Shown here: positions 26,656-35,675 of the stretch, piece after piece
How positions within the stretch are numbered: the stretch's first letter is position 1
Layout: the number at the start of each line of letters is the position of its first letter
Assembly (NCBI GenBank): GCA_013177795.1
Contig: JABLXY010000002.1
Coordinates: 310,001-374,000, forward strand
Direction: 5' to 3'
From: Syntrophaceae bacterium
Lineage (GTDB): Bacteria; Desulfobacterota; Syntrophia; Syntrophales; UBA2192
Length of the DNA: 64,000 nucleotides
Position numbers and translations under genes: made by a program
The notes under the pieces: generated by a model
Database searches by the model: none
The model's input: only the letters and a program-made list of their open reading frames with translations
What the model was told of the DNA's origin: nothing

Positions 26656-28194
26656 TCACTCCCACTCGATCGTGCTCGGCGGCTTGGTGCTCACGTCGTA
26701 GACGACACGGTTGACGCCCTTGACCTCGTTGACGATGCGGCTCGAGATCTTTTCGAGGACGTCGTGGGGGAAGCGCACCCAGTCGGCCGTCATCCCGTCG
26801 GTGCTCGTAACGGCCCGCAGGGCGATGACGTTCTCGTAGGTCCGCCCGTCGCCCATGACCCCGACGGTCTTGACCGGCAGCAGCACCGCCAGCTCCTGCC
26901 AGACGTGGTGGAAGAGGCCCGCCTTCCAGACCTCCTCGCGCAGGATGGCGTCGGCCCTGCGCACGACGGCGAGCTTCTCCTTCGTGACGGGCCCCAGGAT
27001 GCGCACCGCCAGGCCCGGCCCCGGGAAGGGGTGCCGCCCCACGAGGCTCTCGGGAAGCCCCAGCTCGCGGCCCAGCTCCCGGACCTCGTCCTTGAAGAGG
27101 ACCCGCAGGGGCTCGACGAGCGACATCTTGAGCCGCGCGGGCAGACCGCCCACGTTGTGGTGGCTCTTGATGACGACGGAGGGCCCGCCGAAGGACGAGG
27201 TGCTCTCGATGACGTCGGGGTAGAGCGTCCCCTGGGCGAGATACTTGATCCTGCCCAGTTTCCTCGCTTCCTCCTCGAAGACGGCGATGAACTCGCGGCC
27301 GATGATCTTGCGCTTGCGCTCGGGGTCGGCCACGCCGGCTAGCCTCTTCAGGAAGCGCTCGCCCGCCCGCACGAGCCGGAAGTTCAGGTGGTACTGGTCC
27401 CGGAAGGTGGAGACGACCTCCTCGACCTCGTTTTCCCGCAGCAGCCCGTTGTCCACGAAGATCGAGACGAGCCTCTTCCCGATGGCCCTGTGGAGGAGCA
27501 CGGCGAGCACCGACGAGTCCACGCCGCCCGAAAGGGCGCAGAGCACCCGCTCGCCCCCCACCTGCTCGCGGATGCGCCGGACGTTCTCCTCGATGAAGGA
27601 GCCCATGGTCCAGCTGGGGCTGCAGCCGCAGATGCGGAAGAGAAAGTTCTGGATGACGGCGATGCCGTTGACCGTGTGGTGCACCTCGGGGTGGAACTGC
27701 ACGCCGTAGAGTCTGCGTGCGGGGTTTTCCATGACCGCCACGGGGCAGTTGACCGTCGTGCCGGTGACGGAGAACCCCTTCGGCAGCTTCGTGACCCGGT
27801 CGCCGTGGCTCATCCAGATCCGCTGGCGTCCCTCGAGACCGGCAAACAGAAGCGACCGCTTCCCCTTCTCGTTGAGCTCGAGCTCGGCGGGCCCGTACTC
27901 GCGCAGCGGCGAGGCGGTGACCTTCCCGCCCAGCGTGTGCGCCATGAGCTGCACGCCGTAGCAGATCCCGAGGACGGGCACGCCCAGCTCGAAGATCCCC
28001 GGGTCGCACGTCGGGACCCCTTCGTCGAAGATGCTCGCGGGGCCCCCCGAGAGGATGATGCCTTCGACCTTGCGGGCCTCGAGATCGGCGGCCGCGATGT
28101 CGTGGCTGAGGATCTCGCAGTACACGCGGCACTCCCGGACGCGCCGGGCGATGAGCTGGTTGTACTGGGAGCCGAAGTCGAGGATGGCGATCAT
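26656..28194 (-). CDS. guaA: GMP synthase (glutamine-hydrolysing)
   Basis: A 512-residue enzyme that converts XMP to GMP. The N-terminal glutaminase has Cys78 in LGICYGVQ and HPEV. The ATP-pyrophosphatase domain has ALSGGVDSSVLA. The C-terminal dimerisation domain ends with VVYDVSTKPPSTIEWE, which is diagnostic. The ATG overlaps the TGA of the SIS protein gene (ATGA), so the two are co-translated. Confidence 0.96.
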   Translation of the reverse strand: MIAILDFGSQYNQLIARRVRECRVYCEILSHDIAAADLEARKVEGIILSGGPASIFDEGVPTCDPGIFELGVPVLGICYGVQLMAHTLGGKVTASPLREYGPAELELNEKGKRSLLFAGLEGRQRIWMSHGDRVTKLPKGFSVTGTTVNCPVAVMENPARRLYGVQFHPEVHHTVNGIAVIQNFLFRICGCSPSWTMGSFIEENVRRIREQVGGERVLCALSGGVDSSVLAVLLHRAIGKRLVSIFVDNGLLRENEVEEVVSTFRDQYHLNFRLVRAGERFLKRLAGVADPERKRKIIGREFIAVFEEEARKLGRIKYLAQGTLYPDVIESTSSFGGPSVVIKSHHNVGGLPARLKMSLVEPLRVLFKDEVRELGRELGLPESLVGRHPFPGPGLAVRILGPVTKEKLAVVRRADAILREEVWKAGLFHHVWQELAVLLPVKTVGVMGDGRTYENVIALRAVTSTDGMTADWVRFPHDVLEKISSRIVNEVKGVNRVVYDVSTKPPSTIEWE

Positions 28195-31100
28195 GCGGCG
28201 GGGCCCTCCTTCTTGGATTCCAGGTTCTTGCGGATCTTGGCGGCGATGAACTCGACGGACTCGCCGAGCAGGATCTCGATGGGCATCTCCCCGAGATAGG
28301 CATCGTCCCACGGGAGATTGTACTCGTTGACGAGGTTCCGGATGTCCCGGTAGCGGTCGCCCAGGATCTCCGCCTTGTCGGCGGCGGTGAGGGCCGGGTT
28401 GAATGTCACGTGCACGAGCAGCAGCCCGCTCACCCCCGTTCCCCCGCGGATGAGCGGGATGATGACCAGCGGCTGGCCGTCCGCCCGCCCCAGCCCCACG
28501 TAGAGGCCGCCCGTGCGGGCGATGGTGCGCTTCGTGCCCATGAGGGCCTTCGAGGTCTCCACGCGGGACACCATGCCCACGGAGACCCCGCCGCGGTTGA
28601 CGATGGAGATCGTCGTGTCGTCCGTCGGCTGCCCGTCCGGGTCGAGGTTGGCGATCTCGTAGAGGGTGTAGCCCCGGACGCCGGCGACGGCCTTCTGGAT
28701 CCGGTCCAGGGCGAGGATGTTGTCGGCCTTCAGGTTCTTGGGGGTGAACTTGAGGCTCGCCAGCAGGTCGAAGAGCACCCCGCGGAGCATCTCCTCCTTG
28801 CGGCTCGTGCCGACGGTGACCGTCTTGGCCTGGTGACGGATGGCGTCGATGGGGCGCGAGAGCTCGTCGACGGCGTGCCCGAGGGCGATGTTCAGCAGGT
28901 CGATGGGCGAGGCCTCGGCCCCGCCTTCGTCGAAGTCGCTCCAGAAGTCCTCCAGGGGGAGCTTGCCCGCCGCGTACTTCGTCAGCAGCGAGATGTCCGT
29001 CATCGTGCGTGCGTTGAGCAGCGTGAGGACGCCGCGGTTCTTGCGCTCCGTGAACTGCTCGGCGAAGTCCTTGAGCACCCGGTGGAGGTTGCGGTCCACA
29101 ATCCGCTGGTAGAGGGTGTAGTGCTTCTGGTCCTGCTCGACGACGGCGAGGCTCAGCTCGTTGCGGAAGGCGCGGAAGAAGGCCGCGTCATCGTCGATGG
29201 CCGAGGCGGCATAATAGCCCCAGAGGTGCCCGGCCAGCGTGTTGAGGATCACCGGCATCGGCATGGGGGCCCGGGGGATGCGGATCACCGAGTCGGCGAT
29301 CCGGTCGAAGCGCGTCTCGCCCTCCTCGGCGAAGACGACGACGGAGGCCTTGTGCGCCTTGAAGATGGCCGTGTCCTTGACCACGTCGCCCGCCACCGTC
29401 TCGGGGTTGCCCGCGGCGCAGACGAGGATGAGGGGCTCCGAGGAGAGGTCGATGTGCTTCTTGTCCTCGATGAAGTCCGACGAGATCGTCTTGTAGCACA
29501 GCTCCGAGAGCTTGATCCGGATCTCGTCGGCCGAGGCCTTGTTGGGCCCGCTGCCCACGACGGCCCAGTATTTCTTCTGCCGGGCCATCGTCTCGGCCGA
29601 TCGGCGGATCTCGTCCTTCCTCTCGAGCACCCGCTGCATGAGGCCCGGGGCCGCCTCGAGGGTCGCCAGCTCCCCGGCGATGAACGCGTCGGGCCGTGTC
29701 TTCAGGATCTGGGCGAAGGCCAGCGCCAGCACGTACCCCGCCACGATCTGCGAGTAGAAGGCCTTCGTGGAGGCCACGGACATCTCGATGTCGCGGCCGT
29801 CGCTCGTGTAGAAGACGCCGTGGGATTTCGTCGTGATGTCCGACTGGCGGCGGTTCACGATGGAGAGGATCGTGGCGCCCCGCTCGGCGGCCATGGCCAC
29901 GGCGCGGTTCGTGTCGGTCGTGGTGCCCGACTGGGTCACGGCGATGACGAGCGTGTCCGAGAGGTCCTCGCAGAGCAGAAACCCGCTCATCTCCGAGGCC
30001 TTCTTCCCCTGGATGCTCACGGGCGCGCCCTCGAGGTAATGGGCCAGCCCGTCGGCGATCGCCTGGCCGGCCACGGCGGCGGTGCCCTGGCCGATGACGT
30101 AGACCTTGCGGATCTTCCTGGCCTTGAGGCGCTTGACGAAATCCGCCGGAAGGATGTCGGCCCCCAGGTTGAAGCGGACCTTTTGCGTGCCGTCCCGTTT
30201 CTGTATGATGCGGTACTTGCCGCGCAGGGTCTTGCGGACCGACTGGGCCGACTCGGTGATCTCCTTGAGGAAGAAATGGGGGAAGGACCCCCGGTCGATG
30301 TCGCGCGTGGTGATCTCGGCCTGCTGGATCATGGACTCCGTGAGCGCCACGGGATGCCCGTCGTAGTAGAGGGCGCGGATGCCCGAAAGGCCGCCCGCCG
30401 AGTGCTGGTCGAGCACGAAGATCTGCCCGGCGGTCTCCGGATTGCCGGGGTCGCGGGGCCTCTCGCCGTCCATCTTGATGAAGCGCGAGGTGGCCTCGAC
30501 GATGCCGTAGAGCTCCGAGGCGAAGACGTACTGGTCCTCGCGCAGGCCCACGAAGAGCGCCTGCCCGCTGCCCTTGAGGGCGAGGTAGATCTTGCCCGGC
30601 TCCACGTTGCTGGTCATCGCGATGGCGTGCGAGCCCTCGAAGTCGTTCACGGCCATCCGGAAGGCCTCCTCGAGGGTCTTGCCGGCCAGCAGGTAACGCT
30701 CCACCTGCAGCGGGATGATCTTCGTGTCCGACGTGACCTCGGGGGCGATCTCGTAGCCGAAGGCCGACTCGAGCAGCGAGCGCAGCATGCGGTAGTTGTC
30801 GATGTCGCCGTTGAGGACCACGCTGATCGTCCAGCGGCCCGGCCCGTAGGCGGGGTAGACCTTCATCCCCGGCACGACGGCGTCGGCGAACTTCCCGGCG
30901 ATCGGGGCCGGGATGGCGCACAGGCCCGCAGGCGGGACCTGCCCGTCGGGCGCGCAAAGGGTGAAGCTGCTGATGGGGTGGCAGTTCTCCTCGGTGATGG
31001 AGCCCACGGAGGCCCACCGGGTGTGTGCGAAGGCCGACTCGGAGATCGTGGCCTGCCGGGCGAAGGCGCGGAAGATGCGGTCGCCCCGGACGGCCTCGCG

Positions 31101-32015
31101 GAGGTTGCGGACGTTCTCGCCGAGCTTGCCGATGATCGAGGCGGTCTTGTAGACGAAGGAAAGCCAGACGCCCCCGTCGGGGTGGACGTGGTCGGCCACG
31201 TGGATGGAGCCGTTGCGCAGATCGCCGTCCGCCGTGCGGCGGCGGAAGTCCTCCTCGAGCCCCTGCTGCCGGATCTCCTCGAGGACCCGCTCCAGGGTTT
31301 CACGGTCCCGGAGCGTGAGCGCGACCTGGAGTCCCGCCGAGTCCCTCCCCCTGACCTCGAGCCGGTCGATGCAGTTGAGCAGGAAGTTGACGCGGGCGTA
31401 CTGGGCGAAGCTCTCCGGGGTGAGCTCCCCGACGTGCCCGGCGCCGGACAGGTGCAGGGTTTTCCCGATGTTGGCCAGGATGTCCTTCTCGAGGCCCCAG
31501 AGGATGTCCTTGAAAAGGATGAGCCGGCCCGTGATGATCTCCATCTCCGCCGTGGTGAACCGCCCCGCCTCGGCCTCCAGCAGGCCCTCCTCCCCGGCGA
31601 GAAAGGCCGTCATCTCGGGGAGCAGGGACTGCAGGGCCTGCGCCCTCGCGGGATCGAAGAAGAGCGACCGGAAATGCGGCTCCTGTCTCAGCAGCACGAG
31701 GTCGCGCTCCATGTCCCTCAGCGGGCCTTCGCCCCCGAGGTAGTCCCCGGGCCGGGCCTTCCCGGCGATCACCCGGGCAAGCGGCACTTTCCGGATCTCG
31801 GCGAAACAGGACGCGAGGTTGGCGCCGGCGTCGACGGCGGCCGGCTTCGGTCCCTTCTTGACGGCCAGGATGCCGCCGATGCCGCAGAAGAGGACCGCTT
31901 GCCGCAGCGGGAACAGGATGATCGAGAAGGGAGGGGCCTGCCGGGGGTCCCGGCCGAGAAAGAAGCGCCACTTCGCCAAGGATGCACGAAGCCGCCTGAA
32001 AATCGTCTGGTTCAT
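28191..32015 (-). CDS. Giant GlmS-like glutamine amidotransferase/double-SIS protein
   Basis: A 1274-residue protein built on the plan of glucosamine-6-phosphate synthase. Class II amidotransferase motifs are Cys44-Gly-Ile-Gly-Gly, RGRDSAG (222-228), HTRWASVG (332-339), NGDIDNY (403-409) and SDTKIIPL. Two SIS domains follow (about 640-780 with VTQSGTTTDTN and SVASTKAF; about 820-960 with GSGPNKASADEIRIKL and EDKKHIDL). It differs from GlmS (about 610 residues) by 43 residues before the catalytic Cys, a roughly 150-residue insert after it and a 300-residue C-terminal extension. No start codon exists next to Cys44, so the Cys must be exposed by processing or work otherwise. The substrate is unknown, probably a sugar phosphate. 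Confidence 0.85.
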   Translation of the reverse strand: MNQTIFRRLRASLAKWRFFLGRDPRQAPPFSIILFPLRQAVLFCGIGGILAVKKGPKPAAVDAGANLASCFAEIRKVPLARVIAGKARPGDYLGGEGPLRDMERDLVLLRQEPHFRSLFFDPARAQALQSLLPEMTAFLAGEEGLLEAEAGRFTTAEMEIITGRLILFKDILWGLEKDILANIGKTLHLSGAGHVGELTPESFAQYARVNFLLNCIDRLEVRGRDSAGLQVALTLRDRETLERVLEEIRQQGLEEDFRRRTADGDLRNGSIHVADHVHPDGGVWLSFVYKTASIIGKLGENVRNLREAVRGDRIFRAFARQATISESAFAHTRWASVGSITEENCHPISSFTLCAPDGQVPPAGLCAIPAPIAGKFADAVVPGMKVYPAYGPGRWTISVVLNGDIDNYRMLRSLLESAFGYEIAPEVTSDTKIIPLQVERYLLAGKTLEEAFRMAVNDFEGSHAIAMTSNVEPGKIYLALKGSGQALFVGLREDQYVFASELYGIVEATSRFIKMDGERPRDPGNPETAGQIFVLDQHSAGGLSGIRALYYDGHPVALTESMIQQAEITTRDIDRGSFPHFFLKEITESAQSVRKTLRGKYRIIQKRDGTQKVRFNLGADILPADFVKRLKARKIRKVYVIGQGTAAVAGQAIADGLAHYLEGAPVSIQGKKASEMSGFLLCEDLSDTLVIAVTQSGTTTDTNRAVAMAAERGATILSIVNRRQSDITTKSHGVFYTSDGRDIEMSVASTKAFYSQIVAGYVLALAFAQILKTRPDAFIAGELATLEAAPGLMQRVLERKDEIRRSAETMARQKKYWAVVGSGPNKASADEIRIKLSELCYKTISSDFIEDKKHIDLSSEPLILVCAAGNPETVAGDVVKDTAIFKAHKASVVVFAEEGETRFDRIADSVIRIPRAPMPMPVILNTLAGHLWGYYAASAIDDDAAFFRAFRNELSLAVVEQDQKHYTLYQRIVDRNLHRVLKDFAEQFTERKNRGVLTLLNARTMTDISLLTKYAAGKLPLEDFWSDFDEGGAEASPIDLLNIALGHAVDELSRPIDAIRHQAKTVTVGTSRKEEMLRGVLFDLLASLKFTPKNLKADNILALDRIQKAVAGVRGYTLYEIANLDPDGQPTDDTTISIVNRGGVSVGMVSRVETSKALMGTKRTIARTGGLYVGLGRADGQPLVIIPLIRGGTGVSGLLLVHVTFNPALTAADKAEILGDRYRDIRNLVNEYNLPWDDAYLGEMPIEILLGESVEFIAAKIRKNLESKKEGPAA

Positions 32016-32093
32016 ACGTTCCTCTCACAGTCCCCGCCGACCCCGGGGTGCAGCCGGTCATCGGCGCCGCCCCGCATCCCCCGGGCGGCTGCC

Positions 32094-33347
32094 CTACCCC
32101 CGGAAGGAGGGCAAGGTGTCCAGGGCGAGGGATTCGACCGTGTCCACGACGGACTGCAGCCAGGCCGTGCCGGCATCCGCGGATTCCCGGTCCAGGGCCT
32201 GGATGGTTGCGACGTAGTCGCCGGCCCCCGGCGACAGCCGGTCGCCGGCTCGTTCCAGGAAACGGTTGCGCCCGGTCTCGCCGATCGCCTCGTCGGCCAG
32301 GCCCGCGAGCCTGCGCTCGGCCTCGGGCCATCTCTGCAGGAGCTCCCGCTTCTGTTTGAGCAGCATTCCCCTGGAGCGGTCCTTGAGGACCTTCTCGCCC
32401 ACGGCGATGGACTCCTCCATCTTCGCGGCCAGCGCCCGGAGGCGGCTCAGCCGCTCCTGCACGGCGCCGTCGATCACCTCCAGGGCGCCCTCGAAGAGCG
32501 CCTCGCCCCCCTCGAGGGCCTGCAGGAAGGGCCTGCGGACGTGGACGTACCATTGCCGCAGGGCGGCGAGGTTGCCGATGTAGAGCAGGTTGTTGCAGAC
32601 CTTGCGCCGGATCTCCCGGTACAGCCCCGGGTGACGGGGGCGCTCCGAGCGCAGGACCGCCCCCTTGAGGAGCATGCCCCCCCGGGGGCAGTCGTCTTCC
32701 CACACGGTGCCCGCGGCGATCAGCGTGCCGTAGCCCAGCCGCACGGGGCCCACGAGGCCCCCCTGGCCCCCCAGGAAGATCGGGGGCTCGCGGAGCATGA
32801 CGCCCCGGGGCACCTCGCCGATCAGCGATGCCGTGGCCTTGTCCTGGTTGGGCGTGTAGTTGAAGTGGATGTAGGAGCTCCCGACCTCGCTGTGGTCCCT
32901 GCGGCTCGTGCCCCCCGCCATCAGGCAGTCGCAGAAGTTGATGAGGCTCCCCAGGGTCACGAAGGGGAAGAGGATCGTCTGCTTCAGTCCCACCGTGTGG
33001 GCTCCCGAGGCCTCCTCCTCGATGAGGCACCCCTCCCGCACCTGGGCGCCCGGGCCCATGGAGGAGCGGGGCAGAAAGACGGAACGTTCGAAGTAGCCGC
33101 CCTTGAGCTCAACGCCGGGGCCGAGCCGGCAGTCCACGGCCGTGACGGGGGACTCGGAGCCGAGTTTCACCCCGGGGCCGATCAGCGTCTTTGCGCCGGC
33201 CAGGCGGGTCCCGGGGAACAGGACGGTCCCCTTGCCGTGGATGCGCTCCGCGGGGACCTCGTCGCCGACCCAGACAGCCGACGGGCAGGGGATGGAAACC
33301 CCCTTTTCGATTAGGGCGGCGATTTTTTTCGGCAGCTCCGGGCTCAT
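32094..33347 (-). CDS. Left-handed beta-helix protein, GlmU-like without the uridylyltransferase domain
   Basis: A 417-residue protein whose first about 250 residues contain hexapeptide-repeat turns (GKGTVLFPGTRLAGAKTLIG, GPGAQVREGCLIEEEA, GGLVGPVRLGYGTLIAAGT), as in acyl- and nucleotidyl-sugar transferases. The C-terminal 160 residues are helical and charged (ERLSRLRALAAKMEESIAVG). GlmU-type N-terminal pyrophosphorylase motifs are absent. It is 78 bp upstream of the GlmS-like gene and overlaps pdxT by ATGA. The pair suggests an unusual amino-sugar pathway; the reaction is unknown. Confidence 0.72.
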   Translation of the reverse strand: MSPELPKKIAALIEKGVSIPCPSAVWVGDEVPAERIHGKGTVLFPGTRLAGAKTLIGPGVKLGSESPVTAVDCRLGPGVELKGGYFERSVFLPRSSMGPGAQVREGCLIEEEASGAHTVGLKQTILFPFVTLGSLINFCDCLMAGGTSRRDHSEVGSSYIHFNYTPNQDKATASLIGEVPRGVMLREPPIFLGGQGGLVGPVRLGYGTLIAAGTVWEDDCPRGGMLLKGAVLRSERPRHPGLYREIRRKVCNNLLYIGNLAALRQWYVHVRRPFLQALEGGEALFEGALEVIDGAVQERLSRLRALAAKMEESIAVGEKVLKDRSRGMLLKQKRELLQRWPEAERRLAGLADEAIGETGRNRFLERAGDRLSPGAGDYVATIQALDRESADAGTAWLQSVVDTVESLALDTLPSFRG

Positions 33348-33973
33348 CGGGTCTCTCGGCCGGGGGGTGGTTCTTCAACCCCTTTGCCGTTCAAGTATCG
33401 TGCCTTGGGGTCGACCATGCGCAGGAAAATCTCGTGAACCCGCGTGTCGTCGGTCAGCTCGGGGTGAAAGGCGGCCACGAGGATGTTCTTCTGACGGGCG
33501 AGCACGACCTGCCCCTGGTAATGTGCGAGCGGCTCCACCCCGGGGCCCGTGCCGATGATCTGCGGGGCGCGGATGAACACGGCGTGAAAGGGCTTCGGCC
33601 CGAAGACCTCGGCGGCAAGGTCCGTCTCCCGGCTGTCCACCTGGCGGCCGTAGGCGTTGCGCTCCACGTCGATGTCGATGAGGTTCAGCAGATCCTGTCT
33701 GCGGCCGCCGAGCCTGTCGGCCATGACGATGAGCCCCGCGCAGGTCCCGAACAGGGGCCTCCCCGAGGCCGCGAATTCGCGGATGGGCTCGACCAGCCCG
33801 TAATCGGTCATGAGCTTGCGCATCGTCGTGCTCTCGCCGCCCGGGATGATCAGCCCGTCGACCTCGTCGAGCCCGGCGGGAAGGCGGATCTCGACGGCCT
33901 CGGCGCCGAGCGCCCGCAGCATCCGGATGTGCTCGCGGAAGGCCCCCTGCAGGGCGAGAACGCCGATTTTCAT
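33344..33973 (-). CDS. pdxT: Pyridoxal 5'-phosphate synthase glutaminase PdxT
   Basis: A 209-residue class I amidotransferase producing ammonia for PdxS. Family motifs are VLALQGAFREH, PGGESTTM, Cys78 in FGTCAGLIV and His170/Glu172 in AAFHPELTDD. A Pro/Arg-rich tail of about 15 residues is extra. It overlaps the beta-helix gene by ATGA. Its partner pdxS lies 4.3 kb away on the other strand, an unusual separation since the two are commonly adjacent. Confidence 0.93.
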   Translation of the reverse strand: MKIGVLALQGAFREHIRMLRALGAEAVEIRLPAGLDEVDGLIIPGGESTTMRKLMTDYGLVEPIREFAASGRPLFGTCAGLIVMADRLGGRRQDLLNLIDIDVERNAYGRQVDSRETDLAAEVFGPKPFHAVFIRAPQIIGTGPGVEPLAHYQGQVVLARQKNILVAAFHPELTDDTRVHEIFLRMVDPKARYLNGKGVEEPPPGRETR

Positions 33974-34116
33974 GGCGCGGTCCCCTCTGCGCGCGGGCCG
34001 CCCGGCAGGGGCAAGGCCCCCGGGCCGGTGTTCCCTGTGTTGGTATCGGATGGCGGGTGGCCGTGTCGGAGGGGGGAGCAGCGTGTGCGGACTGATGGCA
34101 TGGGACTCGGCAATTC

Positions 34117-34410
34117 CTATTTCGCTTTTCCGCAGGGGATGCCCAACGCGGTCATCTTCTTCTGGAACGTGTTGCGGTTGATCCCCAGGAACGAGGCCGC
34201 TGCGGACTTGACGTTGTTGTTGTGCTTCAGGGCGATCCGGATCAGGCCTCGCTCCACCATGGCGAGGACCTCTTCGTACACCTGGCTCTTGGCGCCCTGG
34301 CCGGCCGACAGGACGATGATCAGCTCCTCGAGCTTCTTCTCGAAGATCTCGTCGATGCCGGGAAGCGTCGATGCCTGCCGGCGGGTGGGCGGGGCCTTGG
34401 TGACTTTCAT
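34117..34410 (-). CDS. Small Fis-type DNA-binding protein
   Basis: A 97-residue protein close to E. coli Fis in size. The C-terminal 40 residues (VERGLIRIALKHNNNVKSAA then SFLGINRNTFQKKM) match the Fis/NtrC C-terminal helix-turn-helix; the N-terminal half is helical (GIDEIFEKKLEELIIVL). AAGGAGAG precedes the ATG. It may be a nucleoid protein or a regulator of neighbouring genes. The targets cannot be inferred. Confidence 0.8.
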   Translation of the reverse strand: MKVTKAPPTRRQASTLPGIDEIFEKKLEELIIVLSAGQGAKSQVYEEVLAMVERGLIRIALKHNNNVKSAAASFLGINRNTFQKKMTALGIPCGKAK

Positions 34411-34459
34411 GTCCTCTCCTTTTGTGAGCGGCGCGGGATGCACGGGGGCCGACGGGGCT

Positions 34460-34975
34460 TCACGATGCGATCTTCATGGCCGCGACGATGATCAGGAGCG
34501 CCGCCGCGAGCCAGGCTGCAAACAGGGTTGCGCGGTTCTGGCCGGCGGCCTCGAGGATCTCCCGGGCGCCTTCCTCGACCCTCTGGGCTTCCATGCGGCC
34601 CAGCACGTCGCGGGCGAGATCCCCGAACCGGCCGTAGGCGTTGGACAGGACGTGGAAGCCCTTCGTCGTCGTCAGCACCAGGTAGACCTTCCTGCGCACC
34701 GCCAGGGCGCCCACGTGGGTGATGTCCGCCCAGCGGAACGTGCGCTGCTTGAAGAATTTCCGCAGGACGAGCCCCTCGTCGTCCACCGCGACCCTGCGCA
34801 TGGACGCCTCGACGGCGATCACGGCCATCGGGACGAGCGCCGCCGCCAGCAGCACCCTCTCGGCCGCCGTCGACGGCCGGACGGCCGTCAGAACGAGCAC
34901 CGTCAGCAACAGCAGGGCATTCAGGGCCAGCGGCAGGACGAGCGCCCTGTGGATGGAGTAGATCCTCGTTGACAT
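34460..34975 (-). CDS. Membrane protein with bacterial PH-like domain
   Basis: A 171-residue protein with two N-terminal membrane segments (residues about 10-45), a central beta-rich region (DDEGLVLRKFFKQRTFRWAD, GALAVRRKVYLVLTT) typical of bacterial PH domains, and a C-terminal membrane anchor (LFAAWLAAALLIIVAAM). AGGAA precedes the chosen ATG. It lies between moaC and the Fis-type gene. The function is unknown. Confidence 0.7.
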   Translation of the reverse strand: MSTRIYSIHRALVLPLALNALLLLTVLVLTAVRPSTAAERVLLAAALVPMAVIAVEASMRRVAVDDEGLVLRKFFKQRTFRWADITHVGALAVRRKVYLVLTTTKGFHVLSNAYGRFGDLARDVLGRMEAQRVEEGAREILEAAGQNRATLFAAWLAAALLIIVAAMKIAS

Positions 34976-35001
34976 GGGTTCCTGCGTCGGGCGTGCTTCC
35001 G

Positions 35002-35481
35002 TCAATCCTTCCGGCGAAAGGTCCCGCTCTTGCCCCCCCGCTTGAGAACGAGTTGGATGTCCGACAGGGTCATGGCGCGGTCCGCGGCCTTGCACATGTC
35101 GTAGATGGTGAGCGCCGCGGCGCTCACCGCCGTGAGGGCCTCCATTTCCACGCCCGTGCGTCCCAGCGTCCGGACCGCGGCCTCGATCCCGATCTCGCCG
35201 CGGCGGGCATCGATGCGGAAGCTCACGTCGACGGCCGTGATCTCGAGCGGGTGGCACAGCGGGATGAGGTCGCTCGTTCTCTTGGCCGCCATGACGCCTG
35301 CGATCTTCGCGACGGCGAGCACGTCGCCCTTGGCGATCGTCTGCTCCTCGACGGCCCGGGCCGTCTCCGGTTTCATGAGGACCCGGCCCCGGGCCACGGC
35401 CTCGCGGCGTGTCGTGCGCTTCCCCGAGACGTCGACCATCCGGGCCCTGCCTCTTTCATCCAGGTGCGTGAACTTCGGCAT
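35002..35481 (-). CDS. moaC: Cyclic pyranopterin monophosphate synthase MoaC
   Basis: A 159-residue enzyme that closes the pyranopterin ring in molybdenum cofactor synthesis after MoaA. The diagnostic LIPLCHPLEI and GVEMEALTAVSAAALTIYDM segments and the THLDERGRARMVDV start are present. Length is normal. No other molybdopterin genes lie in the window. The start at PKFTHL is chosen by family alignment; the ribosome-binding site is weak. Confidence 0.94.
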   Translation of the reverse strand: MPKFTHLDERGRARMVDVSGKRTTRREAVARGRVLMKPETARAVEEQTIAKGDVLAVAKIAGVMAAKRTSDLIPLCHPLEITAVDVSFRIDARRGEIGIEAAVRTLGRTGVEMEALTAVSAAALTIYDMCKAADRAMTLSDIQLVLKRGGKSGTFRRKD

Positions 35482-35629
35482 GCTCCATCCGCGACGCCGG
35501 GGTCTTCGCCGCAAAAATAATGGCGTAAGCTAGCACAGAAGAAAAAGCCCGTCAAGGCGCTTGCCGCACCGCCGGAGGGAGAGGGGGCAAAGATGCAACG
35601 ATTTGGAATAATGAATGAAATTCGACACC

Positions 35630-35662
35630 GGAGGCGTTACGGTTTTGGTACGCACCGCCTCC
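35630..35662 (-). terminator. Stem-loop 3' of murI
   Basis: GGAGGCG (35630-35636) and CGCCTCC (35656-35662) form a 7-bp stem between murI and moaC, with an AATTTCATT stretch beyond it on the minus strand. Probable terminator of murI. Confidence 0.5.
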
Positions 35663-35675
35663 GCTGCACCCGCCG

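Noticed and set aside
28410-33314. A very long open frame on the plus strand opposite the GlmS-like and beta-helix genes
   Set aside because: It is antisense to clear protein motifs, is dominated by Arg/Glu/Gly/Val/Asp as expected from the complement of GC-rich codons, and spans a gene boundary.
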